This document shows positions 32,856 through 42,900 of a stretch of 64,000 nucleotides of DNA, in pieces. Position 1 is the stretch's first letter. Each line of letters starts with the position of its first letter. The stretch is taken from NCBI GenBank assembly GCA_905250025.1, contig CAJNOJ010000103.1, positions 1 through 64,000 on the forward strand, given 5' to 3'. The DNA comes from Adineta ricciae (lineage: Eukaryota; Rotifera; Eurotatoria; Adinetida; Adinetidae). The notes below the pieces were generated by a model. The model saw only the letters and a list, made by a program, of their open reading frames with translations. It was not told the origin of the DNA and made no database searches. The position numbers were made by a program, and so were the translations under genes.

Positions 32856-33378
32856 CTATTTGATCTCGGATGTTCTTTAATAATTATGAGTAATCTTCAA
32901 ATTTTTCGAATAAAAGTAGTTATTTCAACTTTCAAGTTTGATACTACGAAGAATTTCAGACATACTTTGTGGAATTTAGATGAGATATTCGCTTCCAAAT
33001 AATGTATAAAAGATTAATCTTGTCAATTTTATTACTATTTTTATTTCTTTATTGTGAAAAATTCTTTGACAGGCTTATAAAACGTGATAATCTTTTAATT
33101 CTCTTTCGAGAAGCAAAATAATTAGCGTATTCTACAGAAATCTATTCGAGCAAGCAGAGAACGGATATCAAATAATACTATACACATGAATTTGTTTAGC
33201 GTCTTTTTATTGTCAATTATAACTATGTATTAATGCTCTTGTGAAAATCATTTTCTTAACTAAGCTTTTGATTCAAAAATTGTGTCGAAAACGAGAATAT
33301 TTCTTCGAGACATTTTGTTTCATTTCTTAAAATAAAAAGAATATTTGACTTCAAATTCCACATTTAATCGCAACAATC
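32856..33378. other. Intergenic
   Basis: 3' flank of the dioxygenase and promoter region of the GPCR. AT-rich, no gene seen. Confidence 0.4.
32909..32914 (+). terminator. Polyadenylation signal of the dioxygenase gene
   Basis: AATAAA, 54 bp after the stop codon at 32855. Confidence 0.45.
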
Positions 33379-34347
33379 ATGAAATCTTCAATGACAGAGA
33401 CTGTCTTTCACGACAGTAAATATATCCTTCATCGTGTCAAATTCGGTATTTATACTATATTAGCAGTTGCATCAATTGTTCTTTCTCTTCTTATGTTTAT
33501 TTTTTTTCTTACTCATCAACATATTGTTCGTATTCGTCAAAACCAGGCTCTATTACTTTTACTCGTTGTCAATTTCATTCAAATTACATTAAATCTACCA
33601 ATGGTTATCCATTACAACCGTCTTGGTTATATCAGTCCAGCAACAGTGGCCTATTGCACCTGGTGGGAATTTATTGAGTATACTCTTAACGCATCAGGTG
33701 AAATTTTGATGAGTATCATTTCAATTCAAAGACATCTACTTATTTTTCACGGAGAATTATTTCATAAACGCTTTTATCGATACCTGTTGCATAATATTCC
33801 GCTTTGTTTGTTTGGTATTATCTATCCAATTGTATTTTACTTTTGTGTCCTCGTGTTCTATACATGTGATGGAACTCAATTAAATTTTACCTTAAATGGA
33901 TGCGGTATAGCAGCTTGTTATCTCGTCTATAGTAAAGTGTTAGCTACATACGATTGGGCTGTTAATAATGGTATGCCGATTATACTTATAACTTTTGCTA
34001 ATGTAATACTTCTTGTACGAGTTGTACGACAAAAACTTCGTCGTCAACGAGTAATGCCATGGAAAAAGCAAAGACGGATGACTATACAGTTATTGAGTAT
34101 TTCAAGTCTATACTTTTTTGGATGGTTTCCGAGCATGGTCGTAGCGGTTGTGCAACAATTATGGTATCCTACTTTCTTAGCGGATGCTCAATTGGATTAC
34201 ATATACGATCTGGTTTATTTTATATGTCTTTTATTACCATGGGTATGTCTGGGACTGTTTCCTGAATTTACGAATTGGATTCGGATGTGTGTGTTTCGTC
34301 TGAATGCAGCGCAGAATATTATTCGACCGGCCACCCGTGCAAATTGA
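33379..34347 (+). CDS. Divergent class A-like G protein-coupled receptor
   Basis: A single exon of 322 aa with seven hydrophobic segments starting at FGIYTILAVASIVLSLLMF. TM3 ends SIISIQRHLLIFHGELF, where the DRY motif is replaced by QRH. A Cys before TM3 (AYCTWWEF) and one in the second outer loop (NGCGIAACYL) can pair. TM6 has LSISSLYFFGWFPSM, with the aromatic/Pro pattern of class A, and TM7 ends LLPWVCLGLFPEF instead of NPxxY. It belongs with the intronless orphan receptors common in rotifer genomes and is not closely similar to the receptor at 9328-10251. Ligand unknown. Confidence 0.75.
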   Translation: MKSSMTETVFHDSKYILHRVKFGIYTILAVASIVLSLLMFIFFLTHQHIVRIRQNQALLLLLVVNFIQITLNLPMVIHYNRLGYISPATVAYCTWWEFIEYTLNASGEILMSIISIQRHLLIFHGELFHKRFYRYLLHNIPLCLFGIIYPIVFYFCVLVFYTCDGTQLNFTLNGCGIAACYLVYSKVLATYDWAVNNGMPIILITFANVILLVRVVRQKLRRQRVMPWKKQRRMTIQLLSISSLYFFGWFPSMVVAVVQQLWYPTFLADAQLDYIYDLVYFICLLLPWVCLGLFPEFTNWIRMCVFRLNAAQNIIRPATRAN

Positions 34348-34438
34348 AAAACTTACAGTGAACATACAGTAGCACCATTATCTGAGATTAACGATGTACT
34401 TTTCCACTGCTATTTCAAAATTCTACAGGGATCGTGAA

Positions 34439-34455
34439 TAACTACATTATGTAGT
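34439..34455. repeat. Near-perfect 17-bp palindrome
   Basis: AACTACATTATGTAGTT reads the same on both strands except for its centre base. It lies 30 bp left of the small inverted-repeat element. Confidence 0.4.
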
Positions 34456-34487
34456 TATAGGCATCACAGAATCTCTCATAATACTAC

Positions 34488-34582
34488 AAGCGGCGCCAGG
34501 GTTTTAATTTAAAGACGGCTAAGTCTTCTTTATAAATTTTTTGAGGGTACTCAGTCTCTTTCGGCTCTCCCGTGGCGCCGCC
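34488..34582. mobile_element. Possible 95-bp MITE-like element
   Basis: The stretch is bounded by imperfect GC-rich inverted ends (left AAGCGGCGCCA-GGG, right in reverse complement GGCGGCGCCACGGG) and flanked by ACTAC on both sides (34483-34487 and 34583-34587), as expected of a target-site duplication. It is non-coding. Its GC-rich ends stand out in the AT-rich spacer. Short repeats can arise by chance, so confirmation needs other genomic copies. Confidence 0.4.
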
Positions 34583-35509
34583 ACTACTTAATACATAGTT
34601 CATGATATTAAAATAAAACGTTTTTAGTATTTATCTGAGAACGCGAGCAAAAAAGAAGAAGATATACGCACGCTCGTATGACAGAAGTCGGGCTTAGCGA
34701 CTGTAATATGTATTGTATTGTATTGTAACTGACGAATAGAAACGGATTAAGCAAGTTCTGCAACACATATGGGTCGAATTGTGTGACTGTATTCTCTCTA
34801 TTGACATGATATTGATCGAACTAGTACATTTCGTTACTATCAGAGTGGATACTGCCGAACGAAACCTGGAATTCTTCACAACGTGTAGCATTCCATAGTA
34901 TGAAGCCTTCACAAATCAATAATTTTTTTCTAGTTTCATAAGTAAGGATTCTAAAGCGATGTTTGAATACAACTCGTGAGATGTCAAAATAGAATATTCA
35001 ATTCAAAAATTTATCAAAAGTTGTGCAATGGTTCCGTTAGTCACGCCTTTCAAGAGATCGTGTCTCACTTTTATCAATGAACACGTTGATAAATGAACAT
35101 CATTATTCTTTATACGACTGTGGTGGTGACGAGCACATCAATAACGTTCATTCTCCCTTCTGTTTTAAAAGAAACTAGAGCAAAAGATTTCTCTTGTAAG
35201 TAGGGTTCGGATGAATTTTCATCATAGAGAGTCACGCATTCTAACAACTACGTATACTTGAAATAAATGTGAATTTTTATTCGTAGGCAAGAAAAACAAA
35301 TCAATTGATCAAGTCATGAGAAAAACGAAGATAATCTTTTCTTATTACAGCCGACTGAATTTTATTTTGATCATAAAAGAAACGAGTAAATAATCAATAT
35401 TTCTATTCGAGAGTTCAATCAAAGATCTTTCTAAGGCAATGTATTTGAAACTTACGTCAACACTGCAGCAAAAATGTGAAGAATCTATTTTCAATAGAAA
35501 ATTTGTCGT

Positions 35510-35833
35510 TTATACATCTCGTTTCTTTCGAGGTGATAAATCGTTACACTGCCATTGAGGGCGATGTATTTTCTTAAGAATATTCTCTTCATAGAGTATT
35601 TTATTGACAATGAAGACTGCGAACCTCAAGATCAAAGTGTTTTGCACGCAATCGGACGATGATGATTCAACTGGAATAGTTCCATTGCCTGTGAATTTAA
35701 CATAATACTTCTGATAGTAAATATTTAAATTTCTAGGATATTGATGATACAGATAAGTCTGAAAGAGACGAATCAATTGCAGAAAGAAATGGATCTTCCT
35801 TTCGTCATTTGGTTGTTCCGTAGGTCCACTCAA
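35510..35833 (-). CDS. Doubtful small hypothetical protein
   Basis: A 107-aa frame beginning MSGPTEQPNDERKIHFFLQ. The composition is fairly protein-like (FTGNGTIPVESSSSD, ILRFAVFIVNKILYEE), with a basic C-terminus, but no domain, signal peptide or splice partner is recognised. It stands alone in a long spacer and is listed only because nothing else explains the frame. Confidence 0.2.
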   Translation of the reverse strand: MSGPTEQPNDERKIHFFLQLIRLFQTYLYHQYPRNLNIYYQKYYVKFTGNGTIPVESSSSDCVQNTLILRFAVFIVNKILYEENILKKIHRPQWQCNDLSPRKKRDV

Positions 35834-36666
35834 TGAAATCTCACTTCAAAAGCCAAGGTTTGCAAATCTTACAACTTCTTTCTCAATAATGTTTTCATTA
35901 TTTGTTGAACCGACATACAATGAATGGGAACTAAAAAGCATGGTCGTTGTAAGGGGACACGTGCCAGAAAACAAATTAAATCAACTCAACAGTCCCACGG
36001 CAATTTTAATTGATGAATAGAAGAATATTTTGATCACTGATTGTCATAATCATCGTATTATCGAATGGAGGGTGTGATGCTCGAGAAGAAAAGTTGCTGC
36101 AGGTGGGAATGAAATAAGAAAGAAGAACAATCAACTGCCTCTTCCGACAGATGTGTTCGTTAAAAAACGGGATCACACGTTGATTATCGCTGACCGAGGA
36201 AAACAGAAAAGTCATTCGACGGTTCAATAAATATTACCAACGGATTCTTATTATAGATATCGACTGTTGAGCTTTAGCAATGAACGAATAGGGATTTCTG
36301 TATGTTTTTGATGTGATAAAGCATGCAGTGAGACGATGGAAACTCGGAGAAAAAGGATAAGAAACATTAGTTGCGGGCGAAAACGAATAACTTTTATGCA
36401 ACCGTTCATGCCTGGCAGATCGTTTGTTAATTATTAAAGTCAAATATATGTGGCAGATTCGGACAATAAGCAAATCGTGTTTTGAAATAAAAGAGAAAAA
36501 AAGAAAAACGAAATTATTGTTGGTGGATATAGAAACGGACAAGAGTTACACCAATTATCCTTCGTCCATGATATATTATTTGGATTGGAAGAAAATCTTT
36601 ATGTTTTAGATTGGAAGAACTGGGGAGTTCAAAAGTCTTCATTAATTTCTCAATACTTGAGCCAAT

Positions 36667-37176
36667 TTACTGATCTTTCTTATCTACTGGAATAGGTTTG
36701 ATGCTCTGTGCTTGCTTATACTGAATGAGTGGTATGAACCATCCGATGATATTCAATAGGAACAGAAACAATTGATAATAATTTAACTCCGCAACCAAAT
36801 TTCTTGAACTTTTGCCACTTAACTTTGTTTCTAATGGTAATGCACACGTAAAAGAAATATACAATGTTGTAAATAGATGCATTGCTCGAACAATGCTCAT
36901 TAAATGGCGTTTTACGGGATAGTTCGCGGTGAAAATTCTCAATAAATCACGAATCGCTTCGAAGATCGACAACGGGATAGTCAATAAAGTAAACAAATGC
37001 CACCATTTCCATATGAATGCGTTTGATTTGAACAATAAATACTTTCGATAAAGTTCTGGGTCGTTTTCATTTAGAACATAACTTGATAAACTGAATTCAA
37101 TAGTTTGAACAGTTAAAAAATACGTCGTAAATAATACTGGTAGAGCAATTGGAGATACAGATTGTGTTGCTGACAT
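36667..37176 (-). CDS. Unrecognised multi-pass membrane protein
   Basis: A single exon of 169 aa with about four hydrophobic helices: near residues 8-30 (PIALPVLFTTYFLTVQTIEF), 55-75 (WWHLFTLLTIPLSIFEAI), 95-113 (MHLFTTLYISFTCALPL) and 135-152 (LFLFLLNIIGWFIPLIQY). Short polar loops carry basic residues (YPVKRHLM, KLSGKSSRN), and a Lys/Pro tail ends in KKDQ, which resembles a KKxx-type ER-retrieval signal. I do not recognise the family. Length, clean Met start and segment spacing make it a likely real gene. It is transcribed in the same direction as the PET117 gene 180 bp upstream. Confidence 0.6.
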   Translation of the reverse strand: MSATQSVSPIALPVLFTTYFLTVQTIEFSLSSYVLNENDPELYRKYLLFKSNAFIWKWWHLFTLLTIPLSIFEAIRDLLRIFTANYPVKRHLMSIVRAMHLFTTLYISFTCALPLETKLSGKSSRNLVAELNYYQLFLFLLNIIGWFIPLIQYKQAQSIKPIPVDKKDQ

Positions 37177-37358
37177 TATTCGAACGCAAATGAGGTATGT
37201 TTTTCTTCAAACATGTGCGTGTACAGAAAAAAATGCTGTTTGCTTTTTTTTTGTTCTTTCGCTTATCGAATAACAGGTACGAAGTACGGGCTTTTTGCCT
37301 CTGCTTATCATTGATTCTACGTGTAAAGGCATGTTTAGAATAGCTTAGAAGTCGAATT

Positions 37359-37635
37359 TTATTTATCCCTTAAACGAAGCTGTTCATCAATTTTTAATTG
37401 TCTTTCATATTGTTCAATATTCAATCGGCGTTGTTCTTCTCGACGAGATATATCTGCTAGAATATTTGCACGTTTTCTCTAGAAAAATTTTGTTTTAAGT
37501 GTCTTTTTTGCTTGTTCAACAAGAACAAAGTCATCATACTTTTTTTTCGTCAGTTAAATAATAATTCACAGCGAATACAGTGACTCCAGTTATGACAATT
37601 GAACTAACGAAAAATACACGAGCCCCGGTCGACAT
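37359..37635 (-). CDS. PET117: Cytochrome c oxidase assembly factor PET117 homologue
   Basis: Two small exons (37540-37635 and 37359-37478), joined in phase 0 across a 61-bp GT-AG intron, give 71 aa. The N-terminus STGARVFFVSSIVITGVTV is a single membrane anchor or import segment, as in human PET117 (81 aa). It is followed by the highly charged helix RRLNIEQYERQLKIDEQL, matching the human IRLLGEQIILTEQLEAE region in layout (RxN...EQ...L..QL). PET117 is a mitochondrial inner-membrane/matrix protein that helps couple haem a synthesis with complex IV assembly. Both exons are too short to stand out alone; identity rests on overall layout and order, so I am fairly but not fully sure. Confidence 0.75.
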
Positions 37636-38789
37636 TCAAAGCTTGATCTTCAAAAGAAAAATAGATAATGTGACATCTTGTTGAAAGATACCAAGATCTC
37701 TTTCTCATCGATATGAAGAAAAACCAAAGGGCTCAAGTAGACAGCAAAGTGAATTCACTTAAGTCGATTTACCACAAACACGCATGTACACCAAGCACGT
37801 AAATCACCAATAAACGTTGAAGAAATGTATCATACATACCAAATTTTACAAGACGAGAGATGTCTCTATCGTATACATATGATTTTCGTCTGGATAACTG
37901 CGAACGGTTTTTAACTGTTCTCAAGATGATCTAGATTGCTTCCTGAAAGAATTAATGCCAATATATTTAAATATCAATCCGTAATGGATGTTTTGTATGT
38001 ATTTTAGAAAGTCCTTGAAATTGAGATTCTCAATTTGAGAGTATGATGAAATGGAGCAGTTTGAAATTAAATAATCATTTAACGAAGCATTTACAATAGA
38101 AGATCACAAGGTCTTTGAACTATCAAGCAAGTAGAAAATTGCCTACACAGTTAAAGATAAACAGAAAGGAAAACAATTATAAGGAATTCTGTAAAAAAAT
38201 ACTTGACAAGAGCATTTCTATCTCTAATATCGTTCGAAATGTTCGTCGGCATATTACACGATGGTTTTCTGTACAAAACTTGTTGAACATCCCATTCAAT
38301 TTCATTTTGATCACCAAAAAGAACACATAGACTGTAGTATCAATGTCAAACTTGAGCTTTCTGTGAAAACAGCGAAATCAATTCTTCAACAAGCCGAACG
38401 CCCGATTAGTGCCACACCGCACACGGCTTAACTAGTATATCTAGATGCTCAGAGTATGTAAGATATCTTGGACACGGATTCGCACACGAGTGTGTTCCAA
38501 CTCTGATCACGTTCGTTCCAGATGGAACTCGGCGAGCAGCTCTATCGATTCTAGTGATTAAAAACATTTTCTCTACACTATGTCGAAAGTGCTGCTATAG
38601 GTGGCGCTGAACACAGTTATATCAGTGCATTGATACTGTGGTCTGCTATCCTCTTCGTGCATTGAGTTGAGTCATGCGAAAAAGACGATTTAACTCTATT
38701 TTAGGTTTGCTTTTTCTATCAATTTCATTGGTTAATTCAGTGTTATCACGTTCTGCCTCAAACAAACAAACAGATTCATTAGATGAGAA
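37636..38789. other. Intergenic with orphan coding-like stretches
   Basis: Two frames deserve note. 38410-38610 plus (containing YVRYLGHGFAHECVP and FVPDGTRRAAL) reads like a protein fragment without start. 38674-38796 plus encodes a signal-peptide-like MRKRRFNSILGLLFLSISLV but ends just inside the esterase start, in a different frame. Neither forms a complete gene. Confidence 0.35.
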
Positions 38790-39491
38790 ATGTTGAAAGT
38801 GTTCAAGCAAAGACAAACGGGATTGATCCCATTTGCTTATGAATATTTCTTATCCACACCTCCAAAATACGATCTTGATGAAAAGAAAAACTGGCCATTG
38901 CTTTTATTCTTACACGGTGCTGGTGAAAGATTTCCTCCGATCGAGAAGATCTTAGCACATGGTCCACCTAAATTAGTCAATGCTTATTTAACACAAAAAT
39001 TCGATGATGTGGACGCAGAATGTGCACGGTTGTTAACAGAAAACTTTATCACATGTTCTCCACAAGTCAGTCAAGGCTATGGATGGAACAGTCAAGTTCT
39101 AACGGATCTTATTCATCAACTCGTTGATACCTATCGAATCGATCGAGATAAAATCTATTGCACAGGAATTAGTATGGGTGGTTATGGAACATGGGATTTA
39201 GCCATGGAACTACCGAAGATATTTGCTGCAATCATACCGATCTGTGGTGGTGGTGATGAAAGCAAAGTATCGTGTTTAAAAAGTTTACCGATATGGAACT
39301 TTCATGGGCAATTAGACGATGTCGTACTTGTTGATGAATCAACTCGATTGATCGAAAGTTTAAATAGTGATTTGTGCCGATCGATAATTTATCCTGATTT
39401 GAAACATGATTCATGGACTCGAACTTATAACAACAAGGATATCTATCTTTGGTTACTTCAACAGACGAGAGCAAAAGATGTCGCTATTTGA
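38790..39491 (+). CDS. Alpha/beta-hydrolase esterase, PHB-depolymerase/LpqC-like
   Basis: A single exon of 233 aa. The strand before the oxyanion hole is WPLLLFLHGAGERF. The nucleophile elbow is YCTGISMGGYGTW with the catalytic Ser. The acid is Asp in FHGQLDDVV, and His lies in PDLKHDSWTRTY near the end, so the triad is complete. This layout fits the predicted peptidase or phospholipase/carboxylesterase group related to poly(3-hydroxybutyrate) depolymerases; the substrate is unknown. The protein as called has no signal peptide. A signal-peptide-like frame starts 116 bp upstream but is out of frame, and no phase-correct intron joining the two while keeping the signal was found. Family members are chiefly bacterial; no introns are present. 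Confidence 0.8.
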   Translation: MLKVFKQRQTGLIPFAYEYFLSTPPKYDLDEKKNWPLLLFLHGAGERFPPIEKILAHGPPKLVNAYLTQKFDDVDAECARLLTENFITCSPQVSQGYGWNSQVLTDLIHQLVDTYRIDRDKIYCTGISMGGYGTWDLAMELPKIFAAIIPICGGGDESKVSCLKSLPIWNFHGQLDDVVLVDESTRLIESLNSDLCRSIIYPDLKHDSWTRTYNNKDIYLWLLQQTRAKDVAI

Positions 39492-39935
39492 AGAAAAAAA
39501 CAATCTATGGCTACAAAATCTGATAATAATCAAAGTTTAATTGTGAAAATATTGTTATTTTTAATCTCGCAATGATTTGATAGAGGTTTCCAGAAAGCCC
39601 AACTGTCCATATTTTGTCGTTCTCGAACAAATAAACAACGGAAAGCGATTTCATTCATTCATTCATTCGAAACTGCGATATGCTTTGAAAGTGTGTTAAA
39701 ACATAAATGATGAAACCTTTCTGAATTCGGTGAAGTCTATAATGATCTTTGAATCAAATGATCGATAGGACTGATATGTTTTAACAGAAAAATAATGCGG
39801 GAAACAGAGAATTTCAGTTAATGTCTTTGCGAGAAAGTTCATTTGAATTTCATGAGAACAAACGAGCATCGTCTTTGACAAAACTCGTTCTTCTATCGAA
39901 AAGAACCATTCGGTGAGATATTCCGAAAAGAAATA
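39492..39935. other. Intergenic
   Basis: 3' flank of the esterase and 5' flank of the ABCA gene. A tandem ATTC run (cattcattcattcattc) lies at about 39653-39669. No gene. Confidence 0.45.
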
Positions 39936-42900
39936 ATGAACATTTTTTTATCAGACTATCGATTCAGATATACAATTCGTGTCCGAATCTGTAATTTTAT
40001 TCCAATCATTCTCTGTGAACTACTTTTCCCATTGCTTATTATTGGACTGATTATCTATTTTTCACATAATTTATTCAATACAAATGAAACCAATCAGATC
40101 TTGTCCTCTTCATCGAATGAAAAAAACGAATGTTCAGAAAACGAAACGGATCCTCTAATGTCATATCACTTAGAAGACGATTGCCTTCACATCGACGAGA
40201 AAATAATTCCAAATCAATTTCCAAGAGTCAACCTATACCTTCGTTTCCTAAATCAGTCCAGCGAAAATGGCCAGCTGTTAGGTGCACTATACCACCGCAT
40301 GGTGGAACAGCTCGATTTAGCGAAGTGTCTACCATTAGGAAGAACAAATGTTGCCTTTTGGAAAAAGAGTACAGAGCAGAATGATTCGATCTTATTCAAT
40401 CAAGAAGAGGGTTTGAATATCATAGTTGACATTCATAAATTCACTTTCGAACTCCTGTCCTATGACATTGTTGTTCAAATGCCGACAGATAATGATTTTA
40501 TTGAGAAATTAACTCGGAAAATCGACTTTTCATTCCTGGAAAAACTTCAACATCCAGCTGAACAAACGATAGCTTCCAAGTTAATTCCTCCATTTTTAAA
40601 TATAAAAATCTTTGTTGATTCAATTATGACGAGAATTGTATTAGGCAGATCGGAATCTATCGTTATCTCATGGACTTTTTCAAGAATCACTTGTACACCG
40701 TATCGTCGTCATGAAACGATTCCGACCCGTTGGTCATTTATATTCATGACATTTTCATTATCAATTACTTATCTTTTCTATTCATTCATTATTATTCACT
40801 TCATTCTTCAAGAAAAACTTCTGAAAATTAAAGAAATCATTAAAATTATCCATATACAACCACTGATTAACTATCTAGCATGGGCTTTAAGGCCACTTTT
40901 TATTCTCTCAATTCTTTCTGTGACACTTACAGGTGAGTTGAATATTTCCGATGCAATGCAATTTTGATTGTCGCCTTAATTTGAAGTGGTATGGAAAACA
41001 TCGATTTACGGCTGGATTGTATTCAACTATGTATCGGCACCAATGTTATTGTTTATATTTACAGCACTGAATATGCAGTTGATATCCTTTTCTATATTAA
41101 TCGGACAACTATTCAATTCGATGAGTCGATTATTTTTCTTTGTTATCATTCTTTGGATTGTAATGAATGTTTTAGCATTCCAAAGACTTGATGTATCTCT
41201 TCAAGTATTTCTGTGTTTAAATCCGTATTATTCTCTATTGTGTGTACTACGTAATGTGTTTCTATTTGAAAGATCACGAAAAAATGTGTTTTTTTCGGAA
41301 ACACTTTATTCATACATACCGTCGATGTCGAGTTTAATTGTGAATATATTCTTATCGATTATAGTATCATGGATATTCATTTGGTATTGGGAAAAAATCA
41401 ATCCCGGTAGAGATTTAATTGATCACATTCATGTAAATTTTGTTGCTATAGGCGAGTATGGAATTGGTTTACCATGGACTTTTCCGTTTTCTATGCAATA
41501 CTGGAAATCGAGTCTCAAGAAACCGAATTCTTTACGAAGAAAATCGTCCAGGGGGAGTTTAAATTCAGATGACGATTCGATTATTGTAAAGATCGAAGCG
41601 CTTTGTAAATTTTTTCCTCAAGCCAATCGAATGGCTGTTGATAATGTTCATTTCAATCTCTACGAAAATCAAATAACTGGAATTCTCGGACATAATGGAG
41701 CTGGTTCGCAGAGTTTCTGTTGCATAGAACGTTGAGAATTCGGAAATTTAGGTAAAACAACGATCATGAATATGCTCTGTGGGATGTTTGAACAAACAAG
41801 TGGATCAATCAAAATCTTCGATTATGATACACGAGAAGAAATGGATTATTTACGACAGTTTATATCATATTGTCCTCAACGTATGCTTGTTTTCTATGGA
41901 TAAAAACAGTTGAATTGATTTTCAGTATCCAGATGATATTCTATTCGGTCTGTTAACCGTTGGAGAGCAAATTGAATTTCATGCAATTGCAAGAGGTTAT
42001 TCAGGAGACAAAGAGGAGATCTGCTCAAATCTTCTTGAAGCTGTGAGCTTATCCAATGATCGCAATGTTCTTTGTAAAAATCTCTCAGGTGGAATGAAAC
42101 GACGTTTATCGATCGCATGTGCATTCATTGGAAATTCAAAATTTGTCCTACTCGGTAAATCATTCGTTACTGCCATTATTTGCTTATCTAGTTGTTAGTT
42201 AGATGAGCCATCAAGTGGTTTAGATCCAGTCAATCGTCGTCTCTTGTGGTCATGGATTCGATCAATGAGAGAAAGTCGAACAATTTTACTGTCGACACAT
42301 TTTATGGAAGAGGCGGACGCTTTGTCTGATCAAATAATGATTCTATCACATGGGAAGGTAGTTGCCAACGATACGAATACGGAACTGAAACGGATCTATG
42401 GAACTGGTTATAAACTAATACTGAACACTTCCACCGATGAAAACAACGATCAAGTTTTTGAGGTTATCAATAAAATTTTATTGAATTCGAAAATTGAAAG
42501 CGAAACGAATGATCAATTGATCATACAAACCAATGAACAAGCATCCAACTTATTCGTACAAGTTTTCAATGAGTTGGACATTTTAAAAAAGAATAACCTC
42601 GTACTAGATTATGGATTGACAAATACAACATTAGGTTCTGAATGCGTCCTCAGTTTTCATGAAAAGGTCGATTTTGTTTTTTTTTTAGAGGAAGTCTATC
42701 TTCGTATAGCTGTTGATGAAGATGCAGATGTAGACGAAGACGAGAACAATGAATTTTTTGAAGAAAATTGTTTTGATGTTTTCAACAACAAACTAGTTTA
42801 TCATGGTTATGAGTATTATTTTAGTCAATATGAAGGTTTATTCATAAAATCATTTCGTATTGCTTATCGATCCTACCTCATCTTTCTCTTTATATGTTGT

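Larger units (their letters stand above)
34348..36666. other. Gene-poor spacer of about 2.3 kb
   Basis: Apart from the palindrome and the MITE-like element, only weak open frames are seen. The best is 35510-35833 minus (107 aa, starting MSGPTEQPNDERK), without recognised domain; it could be a small gene or chance. Confidence 0.35.
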
